NCBI GenBank assembly: GCA_916048095.2
Contig: OU696590.1
Coordinates: 6,231,552 to 6,295,551 of the forward strand
Source: Sacculina carcini
Lineage: Eukaryota > Arthropoda > Thecostraca > Sacculinidae
DNA length: 64,000 nt
Reading direction: 5' to 3'
Shown here: positions 26,113-49,358 of the stretch, piece by piece
Layout of the letters: each line of letters begins with the position of its first letter
Numbering within the stretch: the stretch's first letter is position 1
Notes under the pieces: model-generated
The model's database searches: none
The model's input: the letters and a program-made list of their open reading frames with translations, nothing else
Told to the model about the DNA's origin: nothing
Position numbers and translations under genes: made by a program

Positions 26113-27308
26113 CAGCGATTACCAACCGGAGTGACGTGGGATCTCTTCAGGGCGCCGCCAGAATTCAGGGTGGAAATAATTGCATTAACTTCACTCTCTC
26201 TGCTTCTGCTACCGCTGCACAATTTAGCCATCAAATTTTCAACGATTGTTAACTAAATCATCAGTATTTTCCATCGCTTTCCACAGAGAAACTCGATTGG
26301 AATGTATCACCCTTCGAACTGGCTGACATGGCTGAAGAAGTGGACTTCACGGCAACAGAACGTGACGAATTTCTTGATGTCTGCTGATTCAACGCTGAAA
26401 GTCATTTTTGAGAAGAGTGACGTGACACTGGCAGCTGTTTGGCACGGAACATCAGGGGAATATCCTAATTGTGGACTCCGTGGTGTAGTGCTAGCACACC
26501 CGCCTCACAAGCGAGAGGTCCGTGATTCAAAACCCGGCGGAGTAGAATTTATTGGGTGAATTCTATAATCCAACAGCCCCTGTCCACCCAGCAGTAAATG
26601 ATGGTACCAGATATCAGTCATGTGTTGTGTCATGCATTCTGTGGAGGTGGCCCTCTGTAATACGTCTAACGTCCTTGTGGCGTCATAGCGTGGAGAGGGT
26701 TGGTTCTGCGGTGGCAGCGAGCTGTACGGGACACACCTGTGTGTGTTCATAAGCTTCGGCTTCTTCCCGTGTAGCAGCTGTCAATTGAGACATTTAACCT
26801 TTAAGAAAGCTATTTCTCTAATTTTGCCTTTCTCCACATCGTATCTGTGTGAGCAGGCATTTTCTTCCATGGCAACATTACATCCAAACAAAGAAATAGG
26901 CTTCTTTCACTTGAGGATATGTCGGTGGCATTATCAACGATAAGCATCTGATATCAAGAGTGTGTGTTGCAAACATAAATCGCAAGTTCCTCACTAAGTA
27001 TACATGCATGGTTCACTCCTGTCTATTTGTGTATGTCTTGTATCATAGTGCAACACTGCAACTACTTGAATACTACGTGTAATTACATATTTGTAATATA
27101 ATACCATTTTTGTAATAGCAGGATCAGCTTAAAGAAAATTATCATATCTATGTATAAGGTGTTGTTACACCGATGCCAAATGTCGAAATGAATAATATAT
27201 ATAATAAAAACAACGGATATTTAAATATGTATTTCCTTATAAGGGTGTCGGGAACTTTTTAAAGGCTTGACAAGGGTGCCGCAAGCTAGAAAAGTTTGGG
27301 AACCACTG
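26113..27308 (+). mobile_element. Internally deleted hAT transposon with transposase remnant, split by a SINE
   Basis: The ends CAGCGATTACCAACCGG and GTTTGGGAACCACTG are inverted relatives of each other, and the 8-bp flanks ATCTATGA/ATCTATGG differ at one base. Inside, two stretches read like the C-terminal hAT dimerisation region of ZBED-type transposases: one around 26290-26465 with DSTLKVIFEKSDVT, and one around 26805-26940 with ILPFSTSYLCEQAFSSM. The SINE at 26470-26804 sits between them. Stops and shifts show it is dead. Confidence 0.8.
26470..26804 (+). mobile_element. tRNA-Val-derived SINE, copy 4
   Basis: Full head and body, tail ATTTAACCTTTAAG. It is inserted into the hAT transposase remnant, so this SINE is younger than that hAT copy. 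Confidence 0.88.
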
Positions 27309-27399
27309 ATCTATGGTAGCCATAGCTTTATATCTGAATATGAATGTCAAATCATTGAATAGGGAACTTTGACATGATTTTAATGAGTCAAATAGGAGA

Positions 27400-27499
27400 T
27401 TATTGAAATGATTCAATCAGATAATCATACACACATACACACACACACACTAATACAAACATCCGCACAATGCATACACACACACTAATACACACACTA

Positions 27500-27581
<82 letters not shown>

Positions 27582-27660
27582 CAGACAGACAGAATTGGCG
27601 AGCCAGTCTGGTCGCGAGTTCGAATCCCACTCATGAACTTTTTACGATTATTTTTACACT
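27400..27660. repeat. (CA)n tract and tRNA-like B-box fragment
   Basis: CA runs at about 27500-27580 are followed by GGTCGCGAGTTCGAATCCC, a B-box-like remnant without the rest of a tRNA. Confidence 0.5.
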
Positions 27661-29263
27661 GTTCATTGTTTAACTTTTTAATGCTCGAATAATCAAATTT
27701 TACCAACAAAACAGCGCAAGAAAATATTTAGAAAACTGTATTAAGGGTCAATTTCGCAATAGCGCAATACAAATAGGTAATGTAAAGATACGCTTACTGT
27801 GAAAGTACTATATCATATTCAATTGCAATTAGAAAATTATCGGAAGGAATCAGAATGAATTATCCAAGCAGAACATAATCAGATCAGAACACTACAATCA
27901 TAGCAAGCTGAATTGTGAACCACACAACAGAACAAAGACTTAGACGCGTTCTAAGCTCCAATCATGACAAGCTGGAACTGCACAAATGAAATCGAGAGAA
28001 CACACACGGCTAATGAGCCTATCAAAGTTGCTTACCGGCAAGAGAAACGCAGATTTCGCTCCAATTGGTTCGTCCAGTCGAATCCTCACTCGTGAATGGA
28101 CGATTGACGCACGAACTTGGTTGGTCGATGCACAGCGGTTGTCACCACTCACGTTCGAGAACGCCATTACACCGAAGCAGGGGAGGGATTGTTCGTTGAC
28201 TCAGCGGCGTTCAAAACCGGTGATAACTGAAATACTTTAAATTTGCACTGTGTCTGTGTATTTGTGAATATATTTGGTAAATATTCAAAATAATCCAATT
28301 ATCTTGTAATAATTAGGGACATATTATCCAATTGTACAATGTTCTCGTACAGGGCATACCATACATATCCCTCTAACTGTGAACGTTTTTGGCAAATATG
28401 TGTCGGAAAAAAATATGCGAAACTCAATTCAAAACCCAATTTCATACAAAAGATCTCTGAAAACACGGAATGTTAGGGAACATTTTTGCACAAAAATGTT
28501 TTTATAAAAATTGTAAATGACGAAAGTGGCTTGTAAGAGGTGAACCCGAGTAATCCTGACGGTTGATTAAAGTATTTTCGTGTGTGGTGTATTTGAGAGG
28601 TTATAGACTAATGGTTTGTTGAATAAAAATGTACGAGAAGTAATTGCTTCGCTTTATGGTTCTGCTGCATTTGGAATTTCTGCTGTTTATCGAACATATA
28701 CCGGGCAGAAAACGTCACGTTGGCGCTTGGTGACTGTTTTTCAGTGAGAATAGGTGGATATTGAAGTGAAAAATACTCGCACGTACGACAAATCTTTTCT
28801 CACGAATATGTATGGCTTTATGATTGTTTACAGCTTTATCAATCGTAATATTCTGGTGCTGTTATAACAAATACATCTTTGATTTGAGTTGGATTGAATT
28901 TCGCATTAAGAGACGACCTCATTGGGATCTGGCGCCTCGATATCGGTGGCGCCGTAATAACTGACTAAAACACTGCATTTATTGGACAACAATGAACACG
29001 TGCTGCTACTCATTCACACACGATCATAAAAACACGAAACATTCACAAAATCACAGCTGCACTCGAAAATAGCAACATCACATAGGTTCTTTAGTGCGTA
29101 TGACTCGCCAAAAACCAGTGCGTTTACAAATAGTATCTTTGTCTGAAAGAATAACGGTGATGCTATAAAGTGTTCAAAATGGCCCGTGTTCTATGCACGG
29201 GCGAGGATCGAACACGGCTGGTAAACAGCTTGCCCTGCAGCGCGCGACCACGTCTTGCGTGCG
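27661..29263. other. Intergenic region downstream of XPF
   Basis: No exon is recognised. An open frame at 27940-28240 has no known domain. TTTATT at 28978-28983 (AATAAA on the minus strand) is a plausible XPF poly(A) signal. A tRNA-like stretch on the minus strand at about 29170-29255, with GTTCGATCC as B box, would lie in the XPF 3' UTR. Confidence 0.5.
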
Positions 29264-40365
<11,102 letters not shown>

Positions 40366-40666
40366 GCTTACATCGGCCAAGTACAGATTGGGTTGGTGCA
40401 GCAGAAATTGTGTAATTACGCCATACAAACTCCTCCTATTTGTGATGTAGATCAGCAAAACCCGAGAGAAAAAACCTAGTTAATTCATTGAACACTCCGT
40501 GACGGAGGCAACTCACACGCTTTATGGTTTATCAATGATGAATTCACGTGCCGAAGTTCCAGGAACACCTCCACTAAATTGACTCACATTTAAACCACAC
40601 GCAGATCAATGAGCCCACGCAGGAATAAAACATTGAAACTTCACTTGAACGCCAGGCAAACTGAAA

Positions 40667-41735
40667 TCACAACACGAGCGCCTCCAGCAGAACTTCGATA
40701 AACGTCCACAAAATCTCCCAGGCCACAGACCGCTCCTGTTCGTCTCGCTCCTCCTGGTCAACAACACAATCCACATCAGCCCCGGAATATGTTGCAAACG
40801 GCAGAAAACGAAGTGTCAATATCTGTATTGGCAATATATCTTTGCAATTCGATTAAGTGCGACATTCATGAAAAATAGTTTATGTAGTCAACATTTTTCA
40901 ACTTTGTGTCTAGTTTAGATATGAAGCTGTTGGGTTGAGGAATAATTCGTCAGCCTTCATTGTACATTAATGCAATCGAAAAAATAGTACACAACTTAAA
41001 ACGATGCTTTATTGCATTTAATACCTAGGTATATTGTATGCATTGTTTAGAGGAAAATTGCAAAAAAATGATGTAACAAATGACATGAATTTTGGGATAA
41101 TGGGAATGATATTTTGGGAAAATGTTATATTTATAGATATATTTTTAAGTTGAAAACACGCTCACAAATTATACCTCAACCCAATATAATATAAGCGTGC
41201 AAAATATCTCAATTTGTTTGTGAATTTGATTGAAACAAAACATATAAAATAGTTGTGAATATAAACTATACCAAACTTATAATTGAAAAATTATTAGATA
41301 CGTTGGTTTAAAATAATTATTATCCTACAAATTGTTTGTAGAAACAAAAACACAGTTTATATACGACCCAACCCACACCATTTACATTTTGAACTGAGAC
41401 AAATAAATTTTGCTTTCACACTAATGAATTCTGACTTCAAATTTAGTGATGCTATTTACAGAAAAAAATACACTCGTAGGAGCAAACGAAACTATCTAAG
41501 GCGCAGAGAAACGACAAATTCTAACAAAAAAGACACACACACACACACACCGACCGAATAAGGAAGCGGCGAGTTTGTCGGAGGCGTCGAGTGCAAGTTG
41601 GTCACGTGATCTGTATCGTTCGGCAGCGAAAACAGCTGATAAATGTCGGCCTGGCGGAGCCACACTTCCAGCTGAAACTCGCAGTGCTCGTTGAAAGGAT
41701 GACCGTACACCGCCAGCCACAGCGGCCGTGTAAAA
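40667..41735 (-). CDS. UPF0669 (C6orf120-like) protein, last two exons
   Basis: Exons 41555..41735 and 40667..40822 join in phase 0 and end in TGA. The first encodes RPLWLAVYGHPFNEHCEF and then LEVWLR, which matches the conserved RPVGIGVYGHP segment and following strand of the UPF0669 family. The second has an acidic stretch (DQEERDEQERSVAWEIL) followed by a hydrophobic C-terminal helix (FIEVLLEALVL), as at the end of human C6orf120. Family members are small secreted or ER glycoproteins of unclear function. The N-terminal exon with signal peptide is not found; the DNA upstream is a transposon block, so it lies further away or is lost. It ends about 300 bp before the XPF start, same strand. 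Confidence 0.65.
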
Positions 41736-41774
41736 CTGGCAAATAATAAATGTGTCCAGCAAGTTAGCGTAAAT

Positions 41775-41852
41775 AAATGAGGCATTGTATTTGTGTATTT
41801 GTATGTGTGAATGTGTGTTTGTATATTGTGTGTGTGTGTGTTTGTATATGTC

Positions 41853-41891
<39 letters not shown>

Positions 41892-42011
41892 TGTGTGTGT
41901 GTGTGTGTGTTTGTATATTACAAACTAATAGCACGAATGATATGAATGGCAAATGTGTATATGTATGTGTGTTTTTATGTGTGAATGTGTGCTTGTATGT
42001 GTGTGTGTGTG

Positions 42012-42052
<41 letters not shown>

Positions 42053-42345
42053 TGTATGTATGTGTCGTGTGTGTTTGTATATGTTTGTATGTGTGTGTTT
42101 GTATGTATGTATGTGTGTTTGTGTGTATATGTTTGTATGTATCTGTGTGTGTTTTATGTGTGTATGTGTGTGTTTTATGTGTGTATGTGTGTGTGTGTGT
42201 GTGTCTGTGCTTGTATGTGTGTGTGTGTGTGTGTGTGTTTTTGTGTGTATGTGTGTGTTTTATGTGTGTATGTGTGTGTATACGCGTGTTTTTATCTCTG
42301 TGTGTGTGTGTGTTTGTATGTGTGTATGTGTGTTTATGTGTGTGT
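41775..42345. repeat. TG-rich minisatellite
   Basis: Irregular TGTGTATG/TGTTTGTATG repeats with pure TG stretches. Open frames here are Cys-Val artefacts. Confidence 0.8.
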
Positions 42346-43502
42346 TTTTTTTTTTTTTTTTTTTTTTTTATATTCTATTTTAACACATACTGATATAAAC
42401 ACGCACACATAAGTCACATACACACAGCAGCCGCATTGCCACGGATAACGGCCAGGCCGATGCGCTGTCGGAGCCAAGTGGCTTCTCGCCGCTCTCCTGA
42501 TCGCTCCGTCATGCGACGACCCAATTCTCGCACGAGATCATCCAGTGCCTCCCCCATTACGCCGCTGGTCTCCACGGCGAGCGGCAGGAACTCGTATTGG
42601 CGGCCGATGGCAGCGTACCTGCGCCGCTTCCTGTCCTCGGCAGCCCGTGCCGCCGCTCCGGGTCTCACGGCGTTCTCAACCACGTGGGTGATGCCGAAGG
42701 TGCTGGTGCAGGTGTCGTCCCAGCATAGCATCCTGCCGCGTCGGAAGGGGTAGCACGTGATGCCGTCCGGTCTTCGCCCGTCACCACGGTCCAGGCCACG
42801 CGGCTCCAGGATTGCCGTGAGACCCGCCGACGCCAGGCTCCTGAAGATGACATCATTCAGAGCGCTGTGACGCGGCAGACGGCCAGGATCGCGGTGACAG
42901 GATAAATTGTGGTGACCGAGCTTGTCAGTCATGGTGCCGCATCGACACCTGTGTGGCTGTTGAACCGCCACACCCAGGCGCAGGGCAACCCCGACTCTGA
43001 CAGCCTCGTCCGGCAGCAGGAGACCGAGATTAGCGACCGGCAGCGCCGACAGCCACGCTCCACTGTGCGGGGCGGCTGCAGCCAGGAGCCGAGCGCGGTC
43101 CACCTGGTTGGCCTGAGTCAGGAGGCGCTGGTAGCGTCGGGTGGACGCCAGCTCGTCCAAGTGGCGCTGGGTGGGAGGCACTTCCGGTTTGTAGTCGGGG
43201 CACTGCCGCTCTGCGAAGTCGCTGATGGCCGACGTCAAGGAAGCTGGTCTGTCGCCGCTTTCGCGGCCGTTAATCTGACGGACCAACTCCTCCGTGGCTT
43301 CCAGCGAAGCGATATGGGCTGGCAGCGCCACGTCCGCCATGCGTCGCACGCCCACTCCTCCCAAACGCACGGGTAGCGACGCCTGCGTCCAGCTGTCGTC
43401 ATCAAGCTGAATGTTGCAACTGCGCGAGATGGCCACTCGCATCAGCAGGTCGATTTGGTCAAGCTCCTCCTCTGCTACGTAAACAGGCGCGGCCCGCATC
43501 AA
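42345..43502 (-). mobile_element. LINE fragment with C-terminal zinc knuckle and restriction-like endonuclease motif
   Basis: A 362-codon frame (42414..43502) is open to its stop. It has a CCHC-like cluster (CRCGTMTDKLGHHNLSC), then RHSALNDVI, then RRPDGIT, followed 13 residues later by WDDTC, the layout of a PD-(D/E)xK nuclease. It ends LAVIRGNAAAV. Such ends occur in invertebrate non-LTR retrotransposons with a C-terminal endonuclease. The reverse transcriptase part is missing (5' truncation). A run of about 25 A on the minus strand (42345-42369) is its poly(A) tail. Base composition is far richer in GC than the flanks. Confidence 0.82.
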
Positions 43503-43579
43503 ATATGTGGCCCGTGGTACCGATGCGTAGCGGGACAGGAAAAACAGGGCCGCATGACTGCCGATGTGCGCTGTTCGCT

Positions 43580-43900
43580 GTTGTGTATGTTGTGTGTGTT
43601 TGTATGTGTGTATGAGTGTTTTATGTGTGTATATGTGTGTGCATGTATATGTGTGTATGTGTGTGTTATGTGTTTATGTGTGTTTGTATGTGTATGTGCG
43701 TGTGTGTGTGTGTGTGTGTGTGTTTGTGTGTGTGCATGTATATGTGTGTGTGCATGTGTATGTGTGTTTTTATGTGTTTATGTGTGTTTGTATGTGTGTA
43801 TGTGTACATGTGTGTATGTGTGTGTGTGTGTATGTGTGTGTTTGTGTATGTGTGTTTGTGTATGTGTATGTGTTTGTGTTTGTGTGTGTTTCTCACTCGA
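43580..43900. repeat. TG-rich minisatellite
   Basis: Irregular TGTGTATG/TGTTTATG repeats between two LINE fragments, with no coding content. Confidence 0.8.
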
Positions 43901-43909
43901 CGGGTACGT

Positions 43910-44362
43910 CAACACGGTCAACACCACACGTGTAAGACGATGCGTCGTTTTCGTGCAACAAATAGCTGGGTTTCAAGCGTGTCTGCGAGATGTACAGATC
44001 AGCATCGCCCGATCTGATGTCAACAACAACAACAACAATTAACACAAATCAGAAAACACACTCACACGCGAATACAAGGTGCATCTGGCCAGGTTGAGAT
44101 GCGGTCATCATCCTGCCCTTCTGTCATATCAGAAAAGGTTGAATGACTCAATCGATGACACCTGTCCAGATTGCAATTCAGCACCACACACCATCACACA
44201 CATCATGCAACACTGCACACAGCACACACACAACTCAGACGCCAACACAAAATGACATCTCTCAGGGACCTGTGGAACAACCCGGTCACAGTGCCGTGTC
44301 TTTCCTCAGGAGCTCGAGGTTGCTCGGCCAGACAACTTGAGGAACAACAACAACAACAGCGG
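43910..44362 (+). mobile_element. Jockey/R1-type LINE C-terminal fragment
   Basis: From about 44072 the plus strand reads YKVHLARLRCGHHPALLSYQ and then DTCPDCNSAPHTITHIMQHC, the Leu-Arg-x-Gly-His and CxxC...HxxxxC end region of Jockey/R1-like reverse transcriptases. A frameshift near 44240 moves the rest (RDLWNNPVTV) to another frame. Both ends carry (CAA)n runs (44024-44038 and 44344-44360). Confidence 0.72.
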
Positions 44363-45556
44363 TGGTGGTGACTTCAATGACAGCCAAATATCAGGCAAAA
44401 TAACGCCGACGACAAAGCAAACAATTATCACATTACTGAACCTGGGGGTGAATACATCCTGAGGGTATACATACTCCAGGATGGGACGGGAGTACATATG
44501 TCCCTAGATAATCGTCATCGTGCCGAAATGTGGAGTAGTAGTGTTGTGAACAATGGCCGCACGTGACACTCACCGAGGTCGGACAGACCTTGAGCGGATA
44601 TCCGGTACCGACATTGTCGAGACAAAAAAATTCGCCCCAAAAGTGACCAAAAATACTCCAAGAGAAAAATTAATTTTCATTTACCGTATTTTTCCACTTG
44701 TATAAGAGACCCCCTTCAATTTTAAGGCAAGAAAATATCTGTAAAAGTACATGCTAGTGCTAAAATACGTACCTCTATGTATAAAACATCCCAAATTTAT
44801 AAATGGAATACTTAGACCAAAAAAGGTCTCAAATACACGATAAGATAGGATGACATTAACAGTTAAATTCGTTTTTAGCGTTATCCAACAGTTAAAATCA
44901 CTTGAAGCTCACAGTGAGTGGAGAATCAGCGATATTGGTCCCGTGGTTGATAACTGGTAGTATTGGTACTGTTCTGCAGCAACCTCGCCTCGCCACCAGT
45001 GCACCAAGTGATCAGCTTCAGTAAAACGATTCACACACTGACACAAATCACGTAGAAAAAAGATTAATATAAATATTAAACGTTAATAGCTCAATTACTG
45101 GCACGACCGTACACAGAAGTACAGAAAATTGTACTGGAACGTTCGACAGAATCGAATAGCCAAATCCACAAGAAAATGCCTGTCTAATTTTTCAAAACAA
45201 TTCGAAACTGAAAATCTAATTGAACAATATTGTTATGGGTATGAGTACATGTTTATACACTCACCAGAAGATGAAACAACAGTAAGCAATAGCGCATGCT
45301 GCTACCACAAAATTATGGCATACCTCCAAGTCTACATAACAAAATTCAACACAATGATAATCAATCAAATGAGTAACAAGAACCAGACTAAAATCTTAAA
45401 CAACACTTAAACAAATCTTGATGTACGACACAACGAACACCTGGCGGCATAATAACAACAACACGTGATACTTAGAATAACAACATAATAAAACGCAAAC
45501 CACGCAAGCCGCAGAGCTTCTTCAACCAAAAAATAAAAATCAAACACACGACAAGA
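44363..45556. other. AT-rich spacer with MITE-like remnants
   Basis: A TACCGTATTTTTCCACTTG block at 44684 looks like one end of a DNA transposon; its partner was not found. A GGGGGTGAATACATCC block at about 44445 resembles the end of the 330-bp repeat. No gene is recognised, and the frame at 45129-45410 has no domain I know. Confidence 0.45.
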
Positions 45557-45756
45557 GTGAGTCTAGTACCTTTGGCGCGACATCCACTTCACGCGACGCT
45601 GTTTTGCACTGTACATACCTGCTACGTCATCGACTTCCGAACGAGTGACGTATTTAGGTCTACCAGTAATGCCAGACAGCCCTGGAGAAATTGTAAGCCA
45701 CTTCGTTCGACACCTTGGTTTATCACCAGATTTCCCGGCTTGCCACTCAAACTGTT
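45557..45756 (-). mobile_element. 3' part of a retroelement reading frame, interrupted by a DNA element
   Basis: A minus-strand frame ends at TAG 45563-45565. It continues, after the DNA element at 45761-48725 and one copy of the TCGG duplication are left out, into 48730-48950 without shift or stop across the junction. The last 27 bases (45557-45583) are identical, inverted, to 51531-51557 in the Ty3-type element. It probably belongs to that family's region after the integrase core, but I see no diagnostic domain. Confidence 0.55.
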
Positions 45757-46214
45757 TCGGTGTGACGGTAAAAACGGGGACATGGATAAAACGGGGACAT
45801 CGACGCATTTGATACAAACTCTGACGCATTTGAAGGGATTTGAAGGAATTTCACTGTGTTGTGTAAGGATTTTGAAGGAATTTTAAGGTTTTTCACCCAG
45901 CCTGGCGCATGTCTACTGTATGGCGCGGTGGCAGTAAAGTAACAGGTTGCTTGGTGAAAATGGGGACATCATCATCTCTATTGTTATTTATTGAAGTTAT
46001 ACGGTTTGTTTTTGGGGCATGCTGGTTTTTATTATTGGAGCATGTTTGCTATTGGGAATATTTATCCGTTCATGTTCCATGCTGGCATGAACTTTTATCG
46101 TTTATGTAAACGTAAACAGTTGATTGGACTTGACTAGTGAAGTTATGTTTTTCTTGTTTGCTCTTATTTGTTTTTTTCCTCATTTTTTCTTCGTATGCCA
46201 TTGAAGAAGTAAAT

Positions 46215-46600
46215 TCTTGAGCATATACGTTTTTGTCGTCATACATCTCAATTTCTGTTCAAGTTTCGTTGGCTCCCCATTATTCATCGTATTCATTTTC
46301 GCCTTTGCTGTATTATTTTTAAACCTATTCACGACCCCAGTCAATCTTCTTATTTTTCCGGTCTCCTCACTGTGTCTGCTGCTCCTCGTCCTCTTATCTG
46401 CCCTCGAGCCTTGAACGAGTCATCTTGGTCTTCCAAGTATTTTTCTTTCTTTGCTCCCCGACTGTATAACTCGCTTCCTCGTACTGTTCTATCAGCCACT
46501 TCCTATTCCTCATTACGTTCGGCACTCTTTAGATTCGTTTTGGCGGCGTCAGCAACCACTAAGCACGTTATATCATTTGAATGTGTACATGCAGTGTGCT
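46215..46600 (+). mobile_element. LINE (L2/CR1-like) C-terminal fragment inside the inverted-repeat element
   Basis: The plus strand reads FRWLPIIHRIHFRL, then a proline-rich part, then FSFFAPRLYNSLPRTVLSAT and SLRSALFRF. This is the common C-terminal WLP...R--F---...APRLWNSLP...S--SF---L pattern of L2/CR1-like reverse transcriptases. Frame changes are needed, so it is decayed. Confidence 0.65.
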
Positions 46601-46619
46601 TGTGTGCGTGTGTGGTTGT

Positions 46620-48000
46620 GCGTGCTTGTTAGTGTGTTATAGCCAGTATCGTGTTGGACTAGTGTGTGAATACATCCTGTAACTTGTGTTGTAACTGTGG
46701 AAGCGTTTCCCTCAACGTCATGTTTCCTTTTGTCAGTTACTCTTGTGCTCGTTCATGTTTTGTGTTTCTCTTTGAATATTTTTGGCTCATCTTGCTGTTT
46801 TATGCGCGGGTGTTTTTAATATGTGCTATACCAAATAAATGTTAATGTTTGTGTTTTGGTCATTGTATGACGGTTTTTGTGGTTTACTTGTGTTCAAAAA
46901 CAATTTAGTTTATATGGGAAGTTTCGTCAGCAGTTTCACACAGGTATTTGTAGCGTTGTTGTTCTCGACGGCGCTTCGGTCGATGTCGACCATTCCAGTT
47001 TCAAATTGATATGTATCAGTAAAGATGACCGTGAAAATAGTTGCAAACGTTGATCTGATTGTCACAACACCAATATGTTGAGATGTTGATCTTGGTCTTC
47101 GTCGTTCGGCTGATCGTGAAGTCTTCTGAGTTCCTCTTGTTGTTGTGTTCCGCGATAACAAGTAATAGTCACCCAGTGGAAGTTTAATTGTGTATTGACA
47201 GTAACCAGTCAGCTCTACTACCTTAAAGCTACTCCTAAAACTTAATCTCTAGTCTCTCCAGTATCTCTAGTCTCCCCAGTATTCATTATCCACTCTCTCA
47301 GTATCTAGTATCTAGTCCCAGTCTCCGGTATCCCGCCCTATTGTCAGTACAACACAGGTATACCCACGACCACAGGTCGTCGGCTCAATGCGTCACAAGT
47401 AATGCGAGTTGGCCAAACAGCGCGGCTACACAACCAGGACACACGCTATTTCTAAACATGTTCTGACTGCACACACGCGTGTTACCATGATCTGTTCAGC
47501 CAATTACTATAACTTTGTTATACTGATATCCAAGTAACATTTTGATTCTTTTGTCGTATTTTCAGTTTCGGTTAGTTATCTACTTTTCATGTTATATTGT
47601 CAGTCCTACATTTGTGGAACGTGTGCGGTGCATCACATGCTTGATGCGCTCTGTTTTGTCTATAATGAAGACACGTCTGTGAAGAAGACATTGTTGATTA
47701 TCGAAGCTCTTCCTGAATGTTGGCTGTTTCCTGACAATACATGACTTATTTCCAGCTCGCCTGAAACTCATAGTTTCACCATGTCTTACTGAATCATACT
47801 TTTTTCAGCCACTGGGATAGCTGAGTGTAATGCAGGTGTCCATGTCCACATGTCCCCCTTCACACACGCACACATACACAAGCGCTGGCACACGCAGCTC
47901 GTCATTGGTCCGTTAGCTGTTGGTGCTCTCAGCCTATCCGTCGATCTGCGAATGATACGCGTATATTACAGCGTGCTTCATCTGGAAGTATCACCTATTT
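46620..48000. other. Interior of the inverted-repeat element, unassigned
   Basis: No transposase or other domain is recognised. A CT-rich stretch at about 47250-47340 (TCTAGTCTCTCCAGTATCTC) is a short degenerate repeat. A minus-strand frame at 46910-47161 has no known domain. Confidence 0.45.
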
Positions 48001-48830
48001 GAATGATATTCGAAGAAAAACAAAATGAGGAAAAATACGAGCAAACAAGAAGAACATCACTTCACTAGTTAAGTTCTGTTAAACATCACTTCACTAGTTC
48101 AGTTCTGTCAAAGGCGTGGTCATAATGGAGGCAATGTATTATCTGTACTCAGCAACAGCAAGCAGCGCAACAACTCACTCAACATTCGCGACTGCGCACG
48201 CACACACTCCACTTCAGGATGGACACAAGCATATATACAAATTAGACATAGTCATACGCAAGCGGGCGTACCAATGTAGTCAAACACAATGCAAGCGAAT
48301 TCTACACCCAAGGTCGGTTAGCGAATGCACAAGCCTGTAAAGACACGTTTACATCAACAAGTTCAATCCACTATTTACACGTTTATATAAACGATAAAAG
48401 TCGATTTCAGATTTGAACATTAAACGAAAAATACTCCCAATAGCTAATATAAACTCAACACTAGCCCGCACCAAAAACAAACCGTATAACTTCAATAAAT
48501 AACAATAGAGATGATGATGTCCCCATTTTCACCAAGCAACCTGTTACTTTACTGCCACCGCGCCATAGAGTAGACATGCACCAGGTTGGGTGAAAAACCT
48601 TAAAATTCCTTCAAAATCCTTACACAATACAGTGAAGTTCCTTCATATCCCTTCAAATGCGTCAGAGTTTGTATCAAATGCGTCGATGTCCCCGTTTTAT
48701 CCATGTCCCCGTTTTTACCGTCACATCGGTACATGGGTTCTTGAGTATACGTCAGTGTGTCTTCGGCTGCCGTGCTGTCTGTTCTTTATTGGTCCGCATC
48801 CATTCACTGGTGGTGGTTTGGCGTGTGCTC

Positions 48831-49241
48831 TGTGATGATCGTTTTGACGGTACGTGGTTAACTTCCTTACTAGTGGTTTATTTGTTGTTATCAATCGGGT
48901 AGGCTTATTATCTAATGTTATAATATATCTTGTGTGATTTCCCTTTTTCATTTTTGATTATACTTCTTTTTCATCTATACGTCTTTTCTTTCTTATTCCT
49001 ATTACATTTACTTTCCTTATGCTTTCCTTTTCCTATACTTCTGTGGCCGCCGTCTGTTATTTCTATTTATTTAATAGTTAAATATCATGCAATTGTTATA
49101 TTGTTTCTGTTTTATTGTTAGACCTTGTGTGCGCCAAATGTGAAGGTGTAAAGACAACAACACATCGTGCTTCTGTAAATACACCAGTTGTTCGTTGCAG
49201 CTCGTGTGTGTTAATTACTCGTTACTGTAGGCGTTCCTACA
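48831..49241 (+). repeat. 5' LTR of a Ty3-type retrotransposon
   Basis: The boundaries are inferred: TGTGATGATC at the start and CCTACA at the end give the usual TG...CA (TGT...ACA) ends of a 411-bp LTR, placed two bases before the primer-binding site. No 3' LTR is found downstream, so the ends cannot be confirmed by comparison. Confidence 0.6.
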
Positions 49242-49243
49242 AG

Positions 49244-49256
49244 TGGTGACCCCGAC
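49244..49256 (+). promoter_or_regulatory. Primer-binding site (tRNA-Trp type)
   Basis: TGGTGACCCCGAC lies two bases after the LTR end. This sequence is known as the tRNA-Trp primer site of CsRn1/Kabuki-like Ty3 elements. Confidence 0.7.
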
Positions 49257-49358
49257 TCCAATTTTTTTATATAGATATATCTATCATCTGCATGTAGATA
49301 TTTTTTTTCATAACATTTTGATTGTTCTGTGTTTTTTCATCGTTTTTGTTCGTTGACG

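Larger units (their letters stand above)
45761..48725. mobile_element. DNA transposon with ~258-bp terminal inverted repeats and TCGG target duplication
   Basis: The left end TGTGACGGTAAAAACGGGGA is repeated inverted at 48706-48725. About 258 bp of each arm match with only some seven differences, and weaker similarity runs to about 370 bp. The flanks 45757-45760 and 48726-48729 are both TCGG. Arms carry repeated AAACGGGGACAT and GACGCATTTGA motifs. TGT-start ends with 4-bp duplications recall Ginger-type elements, but no transposase is seen, so it is non-autonomous and the class is inferred. The interior carries a LINE fragment at 46215-46600. Confidence 0.85.

Noticed and set aside
27940-28240. 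Possible gene on either strand (75-84 codons)
   Set aside because: No domain, no convincing splice sites, and no link to XPF or NF-YB.
40366-40458. Upstream extension of the XPF frame to 40458
   Set aside because: The extension starts at TTG, not ATG. The segment has no similarity to XPF, and a possible acceptor at its edge makes it 5' UTR or intron.
45129-45410. 93-codon plus-strand frame in the transposon block
   Set aside because: No recognisable domain and AT-driven composition; probably chance or a decayed element.
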